Shown: piece by piece, positions 1 to 9,007 of the stretch | How the letters are laid out: every line of letters starts with the position of its first letter | Numbering within the stretch: position 1 is the first letter of the stretch | Source: Micromonosporaceae bacterium | Lineage (GTDB): Bacteria; Actinomycetota; Actinomycetes; Mycobacteriales; Micromonosporaceae | DNA: 30,268 nt | Direction: 5' to 3' | Assembly (NCBI GenBank): GCA_019690055.1 | Contig: JADGGF010000005.1 | Span: 1-30,268 of the forward strand | Made by a program: the position numbers and the translations under genes | Notes under the pieces: model-generated | Told to the model about the DNA's origin: nothing | The model's input: the letters and a program-made list of their open reading frames with translations, nothing else | Databases searched by the model: none

Positions 1-384
1 CGCGCGGCCACCCCCGCGACCCCGAACCGGCCGGCCCACCGGCGTGGCGGGCCGCGGACCGGCACGGTGTCCCGCACCGGCGCCGACACGCGGTGTCCGT
101 GGATCTCGCGGTCCCCGTAGGTTCTGCCAGACATATCGCTCGGGACAGCCCTCCCGCATCGGACCGCCGTCGACGCGCGGGAACGGCGCCGGTTTCGGGC
201 GACGGTCCGCCGGACAGCGTACACAACCGACATCCGCACCACGCGCACGTGCAGCCGGGGGCGGACCACCGCGATCGGGCGTCAGCGCGGGGCCGCATCG
301 TCCGGCGAACACGGCTGGATCGTCAGCCGAGGGGGCCGGAACGTCAGCCGAGGGGGCCGGACGGTCGGCCGAGAGGCCGGATGA
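1..384. other. Left-edge stretch without a supportable gene
   Basis: I find no reading frame with recognisable protein character on either strand. Several open frames exist, but their translations are Arg/Pro/Gly-rich low-complexity text typical of non-coding frames in GC-rich DNA. The last part holds the tandem repeats listed separately. A gene running off the left edge cannot be excluded. Confidence 0.5.
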
Positions 385-403
385 TCAGCCAAGGGGCCGA
401 ATG
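321..403. repeat. Tandem 21-bp repeats overlapping the end of the FHA gene
   Basis: Four copies start near 321, 342, 363 and 383. The first two are identical over 20 bases (core GTCAGCCGAGGGGGCCGG) and the last two are diverged. The period is a multiple of three. The stop codon of the minus-strand FHA gene lies inside the fourth, most diverged copy. Read past that stop in the same frame, the units would encode a PSADxPA-type heptad, so this may be a decayed repeat tail or simply a replication-slippage product. Confidence 0.7.
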
Positions 404-1476
404 GTCATGGTCGGGGCCTCGCCCATGACCGACGACTGCCCGCCCACGGTGCCGCCCGGGATGCGGTCGGCCCGGGCGAGCGTGACCCCGCTGTGCAGCT
501 CCACCGTGTCCGCCGGCCCGAGCAGGTACGGCACACCGTTGGTCAGGTGCACCTGCTCCCCCAGACCATACGAACCGGTCAATCCAGGCGTACGCACGAC
601 CGTACCGTTGGTGGACAGGTCGGTCGCCACCAGGCCGTCGTCGCGCAGTTCGAGCCGCACGTGGTTACGGCTGATCATCTGGGCGATGGAGCCGTCGAGG
701 TAGCCCCCGATCACGATCCCGGTCGGGTCGTCCGGGGAACGGCCGACCACGACCGGCCGGCCCGCCCGGACCACGAACCGGTCCCGAATGACGCCGTCGA
801 CGATGAGCACCATGGTTACGGAGGGTGGCCGCGGGCCGACGCTCGTGAGCGGCTCGTCGTGGCGCGGACACACCGGCACGCCGGACTTCATGCGCGGCAC
901 CGCCTGGGTGTACGCGCGCCGGTCCCCGAAGAGCGGGCAGTCCCGCCGGGCGCAGCGCCAGATCTGGCTGAGCAGGTTGGCGCGGCCCTCCGCCGGAAGC
1001 GGATAGCCACCGACAATCCTGGCCTCGCCCTCGCCGGGAACCAGCTGCAGGACCCGCTCCGGCACCCCGCGCAGCCACGGGTACCGCCGCTCAAGGCCCG
1101 GAAAACCATCAATGCTCACCACCGGCAGCCCCGTGATGTCGGCGACCTCGGGTACCCGGTCGGCGAGCACCGGCACGACCTCGATGACGCCGTCGCCCGA
1201 CCACCGGCCGAGCACCATCCGCTCCTTCGAGGTGAGGTCGGCGTCGGTGAGCAAGTCGCGGCTGGCGACCGCATAGATCATCACGGCGTCCTCGCCGAGA
1301 TGCCGGGCGAGCGCGTCCACGAGCAGGCCGACCCGCAGCAGGCTCACCGGGCGGCCCCCGTCCAGCGCGCCGTACCACGCGACCTGGCCCAGGTCCACGA
1401 CGGCCTGCGCGAGCGCCGACTCGGTCGTGAGATGGCGCTCGATCGCGTCGAGCACCTGGGTGACCTCGAAGCGCAT
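385..1476 (-). CDS. FHA-domain protein with a Cys/His zinc-ribbon-like motif
   Basis: A 363-residue protein with a C-terminal forkhead-associated domain, a phosphothreonine-binding fold usually read by Ser/Thr kinase signalling systems. The FHA hallmarks are visible: GRS (about 245-247), SRNH (269-272) and STNGT (288-292). Before it lies C175-x4-C180 and C203-x2-H206, a plausible zinc-binding knuckle. The N-terminal about 165 residues are predicted soluble and I do not recognise them; they could be an effector or scaffold domain. I chose the ATG at 1476 over an upstream GTG at 1500 because a purine-rich GGGAGGGAGGGG stretch sits just before it. No kinase or secretion gene is adjacent, so the partner is unknown. 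The FHA call is firm; the biological role is inference. Confidence 0.85.
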   Translation of the reverse strand: MRFEVTQVLDAIERHLTTESALAQAVVDLGQVAWYGALDGGRPVSLLRVGLLVDALARHLGEDAVMIYAVASRDLLTDADLTSKERMVLGRWSGDGVIEVVPVLADRVPEVADITGLPVVSIDGFPGLERRYPWLRGVPERVLQLVPGEGEARIVGGYPLPAEGRANLLSQIWRCARRDCPLFGDRRAYTQAVPRMKSGVPVCPRHDEPLTSVGPRPPSVTMVLIVDGVIRDRFVVRAGRPVVVGRSPDDPTGIVIGGYLDGSIAQMISRNHVRLELRDDGLVATDLSTNGTVVRTPGLTGSYGLGEQVHLTNGVPYLLGPADTVELHSGVTLARADRIPGGTVGGQSSVMGEAPTMTIRPLG

Positions 1477-1618
1477 GTCCCCTCCCTCCCCGGGGGACAC
1501 AGTAGCGCTGCGCCCGGACCGTCGGCCGCCATGGCCGAGCCGCCTTCGTCGGCGTCGCCCTGACCGACGGGCTCACCGTCGCCGGGGCGTGGGCGCAACG
1601 ATGTGCCGCCTCGCCACC

Positions 1619-4273
1619 TTATGAGCGCACGAGGAAGCCGTCCAGGTACGCCTCGGTCTGTTCGGCCGGTAGCGGCCGGGCGAACAGGTGGCCCTGAACC
1701 ATCCGGCACCCCGCGTTGCGTACCACCGTCAGGTGCGCCGGTGCCTCGACCCCTTGTGCGACCACGTCAACGCCGAGACGCCGACCCACCCCGACCATGA
1801 GGTCGATCATCAGAGTCTCGCTGTTCGAACCGGTGCCCGAGCCGGCCGGCTTCTCGAAGAACGGCTTACCGATCTTGACCATGTCGATGGGAAGGCGACG
1901 CAGATGGGTGAGCGAGGCGACTCCGGTGCCGAACGCGTCCAGGGCGGTACGCACCCCGATCTCGCGCAGCGCCGCGACGCCCTCGTCAACCGCGGTGCTG
2001 TCCTCGATCTCAGCCTCGGCCACCTCGACGACCAGCCGGTTGGGCGGCAGGTCGTACGCCCCCAGCGCCGCCGCCACCTCCTCGGCGAACATCGACGTGG
2101 CGAGGGTGCGTGGCGACACGTTGATCGCCATGGCAAGGTCCCGATCCTCCTGCCGCCAGATGGCAAGCCGCACTAGGGCGCGCCACAGGGCCCACCGGTC
2201 GACCTCGACGATGGCTCCGGTCTCCTCCGCGATCGGGATCACGTCGGCCGGCAGCAGCGTGCCGAACCGGGGGTGCCGCCACCGCAGCAGCGCCTCGACC
2301 GCCAGCGGGCGCCCGTGCTCCAGATCGAGGATCGGCTGGTAGATCAGGTCGAGCTCCCCCCGGCGCATCGCCTCGGGCAGGTCGCGCTCGAGGACCTCCC
2401 GGCGGGCCACCACCTCCGCCACCGCCGGGTCGTACCACTCGACCCGTCCCGGACCGAGCTGCCGGGCGCGCCGCAGCGCCACCCGGGCCCGGCGGACCAC
2501 GTCCTCGGTACTGGACGCGCCGGCCAGGTCGGTCACTCCCACGCACACCGACAGCTGCGGCGTACCGCTGGGGACGGCGACCGGCTCGACCAGCAGCGTG
2601 AGCACGCGGTGAGCCAGCCCGTACGCCTGGGCCAGGTTCGCCGGCGTGAGCAGCGCGAGCTCGGCCGCCGACCACCGCGCCGGCAGGTTGGCCAGGCTCG
2701 TCCGGTCACCCTCGTCGGACGCGACGAACCGACGCAGGCGCGTCGCCACCTCGCGGACGAGGTCGTCGCGGCAGGTGTCCGGAACGGTGTCGAGACCGTC
2801 GATGCCGATGAGGAGGAGCGCTCCCGGGCTGCGCGGGGCGCTGCGCATCGCCGCGATCGACCAGGCCAGCCGTGTGGGATCGGCCAGGCCCGTCAGGGGG
2901 TCCGTGTGCACCGGTGGCCGCGTCGCGCGGTCGCCGGCCCGGGGACGGGGCACCGCGGACACGGCGCCGTCGATGCCCTCGCTCCAGTCAGCGCCCCCCT
3001 CAACGCCGTCGAAGCCTCCGGCGCCCTCGGTGCCCCCGGACGTGATCGACCGGGGCGACGGGGCGAGGCTGATGAGCAGGTACCGCACGCCGACACCCAC
3101 CACGGCAAGCGTGCCGAGGACCGCCGACGCCCGGTCGATATGAGCTCCGGTCGCCAGCTGGTGCACGGTGACGGCCAGGGCCAGGGCACTCGGCCACGCG
3201 ATGACGTTCCTGCCCACCCAGGCCGCCGGGTCATCGCCGAGACCCGCCGCCGCCAACGTGCCGCCGGGCGTCGTGCGGCCAGATGACGTGTGGTCAGGCG
3301 ACGTGCGATCAGGCGACGGCGCGGACGACCGTCGGGGCGACGACGTCACTGACGCCGGGCCGGACGAGTCCTCGCCGAGGGCCAGCCCGCCGAAGCCGCA
3401 CCACCCCAGCACGGGCGCCGTGAGCAGCAGCGCGATCACGGCCGCGAGCCACCACCCGGACACCGGGTGGGCCAGCACCAACGACAGCCCCAGCAGCCCG
3501 GCCATTGCCACGCCGGCGCCCGCGGCGCCGAGCACCGGCCGGTGGCCCGAAAGCCACGGGTTGGCCGCCGACACCAGCGCGGTGGCGAGTACGCAGCAGC
3601 AGAACACGATCGACAGGACCGGCAGGTCGGCGGGCTCCTGGGGCGCCACCAGCAGCGTCCACGCGCAGAACGTGAGACACAGCCCGACGACCACGCCATC
3701 CGCCAGCAACCGCAGCCGGGCCCACGCCCCCAACGCGGCGGGCATGGACAGCAGCGCCGCCAGGAAACCAGTCCCGGAGGCGATCGCCGTGAGGTTCACG
3801 GCCGTCGCCAGGGCTGGTTCGGGCACGCCGAACCATCCGCCGACCGCCACCATCAGCGCCGCCAGACCAACCAGGCCGACCGCCAGGGCGTAGCAGGTCC
3901 GCGACCAGGACGATTCGTCGCCGCCCGCGAGACGGACCGGCCGGCGTTGCCCGTCCCGGTACACGCGATGGCCCAGGTAGAACGCGATGACCACCACCGC
4001 GGCGGCCAGCCACGAGACGGCCGGCGCGAGCCGGGGCGTGATGAGCCCGGCGCCGTCGACGGTGAGGGAGCCGGCCAGTTCCGTGTCCAGACGCGAATCA
4101 TCGCTGCTGGTGGGTGTGTCGCCTCGGGTGAACAGACACGGCGGCCCGGCGAGCAGGAACAACACCGGCATCGCCAGCAGGACTGTCCGGCCGAGGGTGG
4201 CCACGGCGAAACGGGGAGCCGAGCCGCGACGGGGCAGGCTGCCGCGGGCCAGGCTCGACAACGGGGCGTACAC
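1619..4273 (-). CDS. Membrane protein with degenerate GGDEF and EAL domains (c-di-GMP signalling-like)
   Basis: About 884 residues. The N-terminal half has many hydrophobic segments (a MASE-like multi-pass sensor), then a Ser/Thr/Gly/Pro-rich linker, a GGDEF-type domain starting at DPLTGLADPTRL, and a C-terminal EAL domain. The GGDEF signature position reads WSAAEL, so cyclase activity is unlikely. The EAL motif is present (660-662) and so is the late Gln (860), but the DDFG motif is DAFG (780 is Ala), KID is KIG (802 is Gly), and the AEGVE glutamate is Gln (840). The family makes or degrades cyclic di-GMP; here a binding or protein-interaction role is more likely. I prefer the GTG at 4273, which has AAGGA eight bases upstream. 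An ATG at 4351 without a clear ribosome site would add 26 residues. Confidence 0.85.
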   Translation of the reverse strand: MYAPLSSLARGSLPRRGSAPRFAVATLGRTVLLAMPVLFLLAGPPCLFTRGDTPTSSDDSRLDTELAGSLTVDGAGLITPRLAPAVSWLAAAVVVIAFYLGHRVYRDGQRRPVRLAGGDESSWSRTCYALAVGLVGLAALMVAVGGWFGVPEPALATAVNLTAIASGTGFLAALLSMPAALGAWARLRLLADGVVVGLCLTFCAWTLLVAPQEPADLPVLSIVFCCCVLATALVSAANPWLSGHRPVLGAAGAGVAMAGLLGLSLVLAHPVSGWWLAAVIALLLTAPVLGWCGFGGLALGEDSSGPASVTSSPRRSSAPSPDRTSPDHTSSGRTTPGGTLAAAGLGDDPAAWVGRNVIAWPSALALAVTVHQLATGAHIDRASAVLGTLAVVGVGVRYLLISLAPSPRSITSGGTEGAGGFDGVEGGADWSEGIDGAVSAVPRPRAGDRATRPPVHTDPLTGLADPTRLAWSIAAMRSAPRSPGALLLIGIDGLDTVPDTCRDDLVREVATRLRRFVASDEGDRTSLANLPARWSAAELALLTPANLAQAYGLAHRVLTLLVEPVAVPSGTPQLSVCVGVTDLAGASSTEDVVRRARVALRRARQLGPGRVEWYDPAVAEVVARREVLERDLPEAMRRGELDLIYQPILDLEHGRPLAVEALLRWRHPRFGTLLPADVIPIAEETGAIVEVDRWALWRALVRLAIWRQEDRDLAMAINVSPRTLATSMFAEEVAAALGAYDLPPNRLVVEVAEAEIEDSTAVDEGVAALREIGVRTALDAFGTGVASLTHLRRLPIDMVKIGKPFFEKPAGSGTGSNSETLMIDLMVGVGRRLGVDVVAQGVEAPAHLTVVRNAGCRMVQGHLFARPLPAEQTEAYLDGFLVRS

Positions 4274-4696
4274 AGGCAGGATCCTTCGAGGGGTTGATGG
4301 CGCGCTCTGCCATGCGGGTTTCCTGATCAGCGTCAACGACCCGCCATCCATCGGGTTACGTCTCGCAACCGTTTTCGAAAAGCCATCCGGGCGGGGTTGT
4401 GCACCCGCCGCCGAGCGCCGACGTGACGGTGTCAGCGACACGACAATCGGCCCTGGCGCCGGGCAACCGGAAGCACCCTGTCGTGCACAGGGCGAAGGTC
4501 CGGGCTCGCCCGCGCGCAGCGAGGGCAATCGGGCAGGGCGAGCACCAGAGTTACGGCCTCGGGCCGCGTGGCCTGGACCGAGGAGCCGAGGTCGCTCTGC
4601 GACCGAGGTGACGAGGGAAGGCCACGCACCCGCGGGCCCGAGGCCCGTGCGAGCGGAGGCGAGCACCAGCGTAATCGCGCGGGCAGACTAGGGGCC
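4274..4696. other. Divergent intergenic region between the GGDEF/EAL gene and the DUF72 gene
   Basis: It should carry the promoters of both flanking genes. I see a TTTTCGAAAA palindrome near 4372-4381 and an imperfect direct repeat, GCGAGCACCAGmGTwA, at 4538-4554 and 4659-4675. I looked for a cyclic di-GMP riboswitch ahead of the GGDEF/EAL gene and did not find its conserved core. No clear -35/-10 pair stands out. Confidence 0.4.
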
Positions 4697-5572
4697 GTGG
4701 GTAGTCGGAACATCCTCGTCGGGACCGCCTCCTGGACCGACAAGACCCTGCTCGCCTCCGGCTGGTACCCGGCCGAGGCGAACACCCCCGAGAAGCGACT
4801 GGCCTACTACGCGAGCCGGTTCCCCCTGGTCGAGGTCGACGCCACGTACTACTCACCGCCGGCGGAGTCCACGGCGCAGCTGTGGGCGCAACGGACCCCC
4901 GACGGGTTCACCTTCAACATCAAGGCCTTCAGCCTGCTGACCGGACACCCCACGAAGGTCTCCGCCATCTACAAGGACCTCCGGCCAGAGACGACCAAGA
5001 AGAACGTCTACCCGGACGACCTGCCCCGCGAGGCGTACGAGCAGGTGTGGGAACGGTTCCTGGCGGCGCTCCAGCCCCTCGTCGACGCTGGAAAGCTCGG
5101 CGTGCTGCTGTTTCAATTCCCGCCATGGTTCACGATCCGCCGCGCCAACAAGCAGTATCTGCTCGAGGTGGCCCAGCGCTGCGCCCCGCTGCGGGTGGCG
5201 ATCGAACTGCGCAACAAGACGTGGTTCGACGGCGACAACCAGGCCGAGACGCTCGACTTTCTCGCGTCCCACGACCTGCCCTTTGTCTGCGTGGACATGC
5301 CGCAGGGGCACACGTCGTCGATTCCGCCCGTGGTCGCCGCGACCGCCGACCTCGCGGTCGTCCGCTTCCACGGCCACAGTGACAAATGGACTAGCAAGAA
5401 TATTTACGAACGGTTCGGCTACCGGTACAGTCGACGCGAGCTCGCCGAGTGGGCCCCTCGCCTGCGCGACCTGGCCGACCGGACCAGCCAAGTGCATGTC
5501 TTGATGAACAACTGCTACTCCGACTACGCTCAGACCAACGCAACCGACCTGATCGAGTTGCTGAACGGTTGA
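4697..5572 (+). CDS. DUF72 family protein (YecE-like)
   Basis: A 291-residue protein, the usual DUF72 length. It opens with VGTASWTDKTLLASGWYP, followed by the typical LAYYASRFPLVEVDATYY and LLFQFPPWF segments, the ELRN segment and a conserved MNNCYSDYA near the end. DUF72 proteins are TIM-barrel-like and their biochemical role is unsettled. I chose the GTG at 4697 because family homology begins immediately after it; the open frame continues 43 codons upstream as low-complexity sequence. The gene stands alone, divergent from the GGDEF/EAL gene. Family membership is secure; function is not known. Confidence 0.9.
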   Translation: MGSRNILVGTASWTDKTLLASGWYPAEANTPEKRLAYYASRFPLVEVDATYYSPPAESTAQLWAQRTPDGFTFNIKAFSLLTGHPTKVSAIYKDLRPETTKKNVYPDDLPREAYEQVWERFLAALQPLVDAGKLGVLLFQFPPWFTIRRANKQYLLEVAQRCAPLRVAIELRNKTWFDGDNQAETLDFLASHDLPFVCVDMPQGHTSSIPPVVAATADLAVVRFHGHSDKWTSKNIYERFGYRYSRRELAEWAPRLRDLADRTSQVHVLMNNCYSDYAQTNATDLIELLNG

Positions 5573-5650
5573 ACCGCCCGTCCGCCGTGGCCCTCCAGCC
5601 GGGCCGATGCCGCAACCTCCGGTGTGCCAGCTCACACACGCAGGTGCTTT

Positions 5651-5664
5651 CTACGTATACGTAG
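5651..5664. promoter_or_regulatory. Perfect 14-bp palindrome, candidate operator
   Basis: CTACGTATACGTAG is self-complementary over all 14 bases and unusually AT-rich for its surroundings. It lies about 125 bp upstream of the small basic protein gene and downstream of the DUF72 gene. A dimeric regulator of TetR or similar type could bind it; that is inference. A second small dyad (TCCGT/ACGGA) follows at 5674-5688. Confidence 0.4.
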
Positions 5665-5788
5665 GCCCGATTCTCCGTCCCGAACGGACCGAAGATACGC
5701 ATCCGCTGACGATGTGGCCACCCATGCCTTTGGCCGACAGTGGAGACACCCCCGAGTGGGGGAGCGTGATCGACCAAAGGAGCAAGCG

Positions 5789-5932
5789 ATGCTGCAGCAC
5801 CCGGACACCCACCGTTACCTGTCCCGGCAGCGCGAGCGTGAGCTGATCGAGGAAGCCAACCGCGAGCGGCTGGCGCGCGAGCTACGCAACCATAAGCGCG
5901 CGTCGGATACCCAGCGTCGCCGCGAACGCTAG
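5789..5932 (+). CDS. Small basic helical protein, 47 residues
   Basis: A short ORF with an excellent ribosome site (AAAGGAG seven bases before the ATG). The product is rich in Arg, Glu and His and should form one amphipathic, highly charged helix (RQRERELIEEANRERLAREL). There is no membrane segment, cysteine or recognisable domain. Similar tiny Arg/Glu-rich proteins are, from memory, common in actinomycetes, but I know no function. It is monocistronic: a strong terminator hairpin follows within 60 bp. A nucleic-acid-binding or scaffold role is only a guess. Confidence 0.7.
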   Translation: MLQHPDTHRYLSRQRERELIEEANRERLARELRNHKRASDTQRRRER

Positions 5933-5957
5933 TTCGGGCGGCGCGCCACGCTCAGGT

Positions 5958-5990
5958 GCCCGCCCCACCGCTACCGCGGTCGGGGCGGGC
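5958..5990 (+). terminator. Strong hairpin terminator after the 47-residue gene
   Basis: The left arm is GCCCGCCCC plus ACCGC and the right arm is GCGGT plus GGGGCGGGC, with a single bulged C and a TACC loop. It lies 25 bases after the stop codon and is followed by a short T-containing tract (GTCTTGATCATTA). It separates the small gene from the LAL regulator. Confidence 0.75.
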
Positions 5991-6042
5991 GTCTTGATCA
6001 TTAGTACGAAATCTCGTCCCACCCCCTGTTTAGGCTGGTCGT

Positions 6043-8916
6043 GTGCGGACGGGAACGCGACGCGGTCCGGTGGGGGCCGGCGAGGTGTTGATCGGGCGGC
6101 AGGAGGAGCTGACCCGTCTGCTCGAGCTCGCTGGTGCGACGGGCACGTCGCCGCCCGGGACCCGGGTCGCCCTGCTGGCGGGTGAGCCCGGCATCGGCAA
6201 GACCCGGCTGACCCGCGAGCTGATCCGGCGGTTGCCGGCCACGGCCACCGTGCTCGTGGGCGAGGCCGAGCCCGGCTCGCTGGGCCGGCCGTTCGAGCTA
6301 CTGTTGTCCGCTTTGGACGGTCGGCCGGACATCGACGCCGACGAGCTCGAGGCCCTCACCGACGCCGGGCGCCCCCAGATCGAGCGGTTGCGGATCGGCC
6401 TGCGCCTCGTCTCCCGGGTCGTCGCCCCGACCGAGCCCGGGGCACGGGGGCAGCCCCCGGGGTTTGAAGGCGCCACGGGGCCCACGGTCGTGGTCTTCGA
6501 GGACCTGCACTGGGCCGATTCGGAGAGCATCGCGCTGTTCGAGCGCATCGCGGACCTCGACGGTGACCGGCTCCTGGTTGGTACGTACCGCCCGGCCGAG
6601 GTGATCAGCCGCAACCCGGTGGCCGGCCTGTTGGACCGGCTGGAGCGCCGGCACGAGGTCTACCACGTTCGGCTGAAGCGGTGGACCTGCGAGGAGACGT
6701 CGGCCTACCTGGCCTCGGTGATCGGCCGGCCGCCGTCCTACCGGGCCGCCATGACGCTGCACAACCGCACGGACGGCAATCCGTTCTTTGTCGAAGAACT
6801 CCTGCGCGGGGTGACCGGCGACGATATCGAGGAGTGGTGCGACCGGCCGCTGCCCTGGAGCCTGGCCGAGACCCTCCGGCGGCAGGTCGAGGATCTCGAG
6901 CCCGCCCACCAGCGGCTCGTCGAGGCAGCGGCGGTCCTGGGCACCCGGGTGCCGTTCGACCTGCTCGCCGCCGTCACCGGGCTCTCCGAGGGGGACCTGA
7001 TCGGCGGGTTACGCGAGCTGGTCCGGCAGGGCGTGCTGACGGAGACGGGTGAGGACGAGTTCGCCTTCCGCCACGCGCTGGTGCGCGAGGCGATCGAGGG
7101 ACGGCTGCTCGGGCGGGAGCGCCGACGGCTGCACGAGGCCGCGCTGGACGCCCTGCTCGCGATGTCGGACGCCGGCGCGAGCCGCGTGGGGCCGGGCCAG
7201 GCCGGACGGGGTCCGGACTGGGCGCTGCTGGCCAAGCATGCGCGCGGCGCCGGTCGCTACGCCGACATGCTGCGGGCCGCCCGCGACGGTAGCGACGCGT
7301 ACCTGGCGATGGGGTCGGCCTTCCAGGCGCTCCAGCTCGCCGAGACTGGCCTGGAGGAGGATCCCGACGATCTGACGCTGCTGCGCAATGCGGCCCGGGC
7401 CGCCTGGCTGGCCGGGCTGAGCGACGACGCCGACGCCTACGCCGTGCGCTGGTTGTCGGCGGCGGGCGACCGCGCCGACGACTCGGTCGCCGCCCTGACG
7501 TTGCGGATCCGCCTCGCCGCCGAGCGCGGCGACGACCCCGCGCTGACCGAGCTCAGCAACCTCGTCGTGGCGTTGGTCGATCAACTGACCGATCCCAGCC
7601 TCGCCCGGGCCCAGGCGTGCGCCATCCTGGCCTACTCGGCCCTGGTCCGCGACCTCGACGAGGAGGCCCTGCACTGGGCCGACCGTGCGGTCGAGCTGGC
7701 CGATGCGCTGGCCGAATCAGGCGTACCACCGGCCGACCTCGAGGCCGTCCGCCTGGCCGCCCTGGTCGAGAAGGGGCGACTGCTCGTCCACCGGGTGGCC
7801 ACGCTCGACGCGGGGCGCGCGCTGCTGGAGGAGGTGGCGGCGCGGGCCGAGGCGGCCGAGGAGTGGCTCATCGCCGCCACCGCCTTGAACAAGCTGGTGC
7901 GGACGCCGCCGGCGGGCGGCGTCCGCGAGATCAAGCTGCTGCTGGAACGGATGCGGGCCGCCGCCGAGCGCTCCGGATCGCAGCGGCTGGCGGTGGCCGC
8001 CTACTACCAGGGCCGGGCACGACTGTTCATGCAGAAGGGCAAGCTGGCCGGCGCCATCGACGCGATCGAGCGGGGACGGGCTCAGGATCTGGGCTACCGC
8101 CGCAGCGTAACCCGGTCCGACTTCCACGGCGTCTTCCTGGCCGGCCTGCGCCTGGAGGCGGGCGACCTCGACGGGGCCCAGCAGGTCACCGACGAGATCG
8201 CGGATGTGCCCGGCCTGGAGATCGGCCTACCCGGCCTGCGGTTCCACCTCGCCTGTCGCCGGCACGACGTCCTTCGGGCCCGTGAGCTGCTGCCGGAGGT
8301 CGTCGCCGTCGTGCACTCCACCGGTGGGCGCGACGGGGAGTTCCTGCACGACCTGGTCACCGCCGCCGTCGTCGCACCCCTGTCACCAGACGAAATATCT
8401 AAACTTATCGACGAACTGGATGGCCCGGGTGTCGAGCCCTCGTACCGTCGTCTGGTGCAGGGCCAGCTTGCCGAGGCGTACGGCGACATCGACGGCGCCC
8501 TCGAGCACTACCGCGCCGCCGGCGGCACGACCGACCTGCCGCCCGCGGCGTCCGGTACCGCCCACGTCGGCGCAGCCCGCATGCTGCTCGCCCAGGGACG
8601 GCTCGACGAGGCGCGCCGGCACGCCGACCGCGCCGCCGAGCTGCTGGCGGGCTGGTCGGGCTGGCGGGTGGCGGAGCTTGACGCCGTACGCCGCCGGCTG
8701 GGCGCCCGCGCCGAGCCGGAGAGCGGCGGGCCACGGCTCACCGCCCGCGAGCGTGAGGTCGCGCAGCTCGTCGCCGAGGGTTTGACCAACGCCGAGCTGG
8801 CCCAGCGGCTGTTCATCTCCCCTCGGACGGCCGCCGTCCATGTCTCCAATATCCTGCGCAAGCTCGCCGTCTCGTCCCGGACCGACGTCGCCCGGGCCCT
8901 GGCCGACCTGGACTGA
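6043..8916 (+). CDS. LuxR-family large ATP-binding (LAL) transcriptional regulator
   Basis: 957 residues, the usual LAL length. The N-terminal AAA/STAND-type ATPase has Walker A GEPGIGKT (47-54) and Walker B VVVFEDLHWAD (about 149-159). A long helical TPR-like middle follows, then a C-terminal LuxR/GerE helix-turn-helix (last 60 residues, from LTAREREVAQLVAEGL). LAL proteins are ATP-dependent activators, many of them of catabolic or secondary-metabolite genes. The GTG at 6043 has no evident ribosome site, and a TAGGCT lies just upstream; a GTG at 6085 is an alternative. Codon 323 (7009-7011) is TTA, rare in such DNA and in Streptomyces a point of bldA control. Its target is unknown; the amidohydrolase gene downstream is a candidate. 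Confidence 0.93.
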   Translation: MRTGTRRGPVGAGEVLIGRQEELTRLLELAGATGTSPPGTRVALLAGEPGIGKTRLTRELIRRLPATATVLVGEAEPGSLGRPFELLLSALDGRPDIDADELEALTDAGRPQIERLRIGLRLVSRVVAPTEPGARGQPPGFEGATGPTVVVFEDLHWADSESIALFERIADLDGDRLLVGTYRPAEVISRNPVAGLLDRLERRHEVYHVRLKRWTCEETSAYLASVIGRPPSYRAAMTLHNRTDGNPFFVEELLRGVTGDDIEEWCDRPLPWSLAETLRRQVEDLEPAHQRLVEAAAVLGTRVPFDLLAAVTGLSEGDLIGGLRELVRQGVLTETGEDEFAFRHALVREAIEGRLLGRERRRLHEAALDALLAMSDAGASRVGPGQAGRGPDWALLAKHARGAGRYADMLRAARDGSDAYLAMGSAFQALQLAETGLEEDPDDLTLLRNAARAAWLAGLSDDADAYAVRWLSAAGDRADDSVAALTLRIRLAAERGDDPALTELSNLVVALVDQLTDPSLARAQACAILAYSALVRDLDEEALHWADRAVELADALAESGVPPADLEAVRLAALVEKGRLLVHRVATLDAGRALLEEVAARAEAAEEWLIAATALNKLVRTPPAGGVREIKLLLERMRAAAERSGSQRLAVAAYYQGRARLFMQKGKLAGAIDAIERGRAQDLGYRRSVTRSDFHGVFLAGLRLEAGDLDGAQQVTDEIADVPGLEIGLPGLRFHLACRRHDVLRARELLPEVVAVVHSTGGRDGEFLHDLVTAAVVAPLSPDEISKLIDELDGPGVEPSYRRLVQGQLAEAYGDIDGALEHYRAAGGTTDLPPAASGTAHVGAARMLLAQGRLDEARRHADRAAELLAGWSGWRVAELDAVRRRLGARAEPESGGPRLTAREREVAQLVAEGLTNAELAQRLFISPRTAAVHVSNILRKLAVSSRTDVARALADLD

Positions 8917-8926
8917 GGCCCGGGGT

Positions 8927-8940
8927 CCCCGCGGTCGGGG
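8927..8940 (+). terminator. Weak hairpin after the LAL gene
   Basis: CCCCG and CGGGG form a five-base-pair stem with a CGGT loop, 11 bases after the LAL stop codon. There is no T tract. It is a possible terminator, but short GC stems arise by chance in such DNA. Confidence 0.3.
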
Positions 8941-9007
8941 CGGCTCGACGGTCACCGCCGCCGGAGGTCGGGCGCCTAAAGGAGTGCGCTCGGCGGTAAA
9001 GGCTGCA

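Noticed and set aside
4274..4696. A cyclic di-GMP riboswitch ahead of the GGDEF/EAL gene
   Set aside because: The conserved GEMM core segments could not be found on the minus strand.
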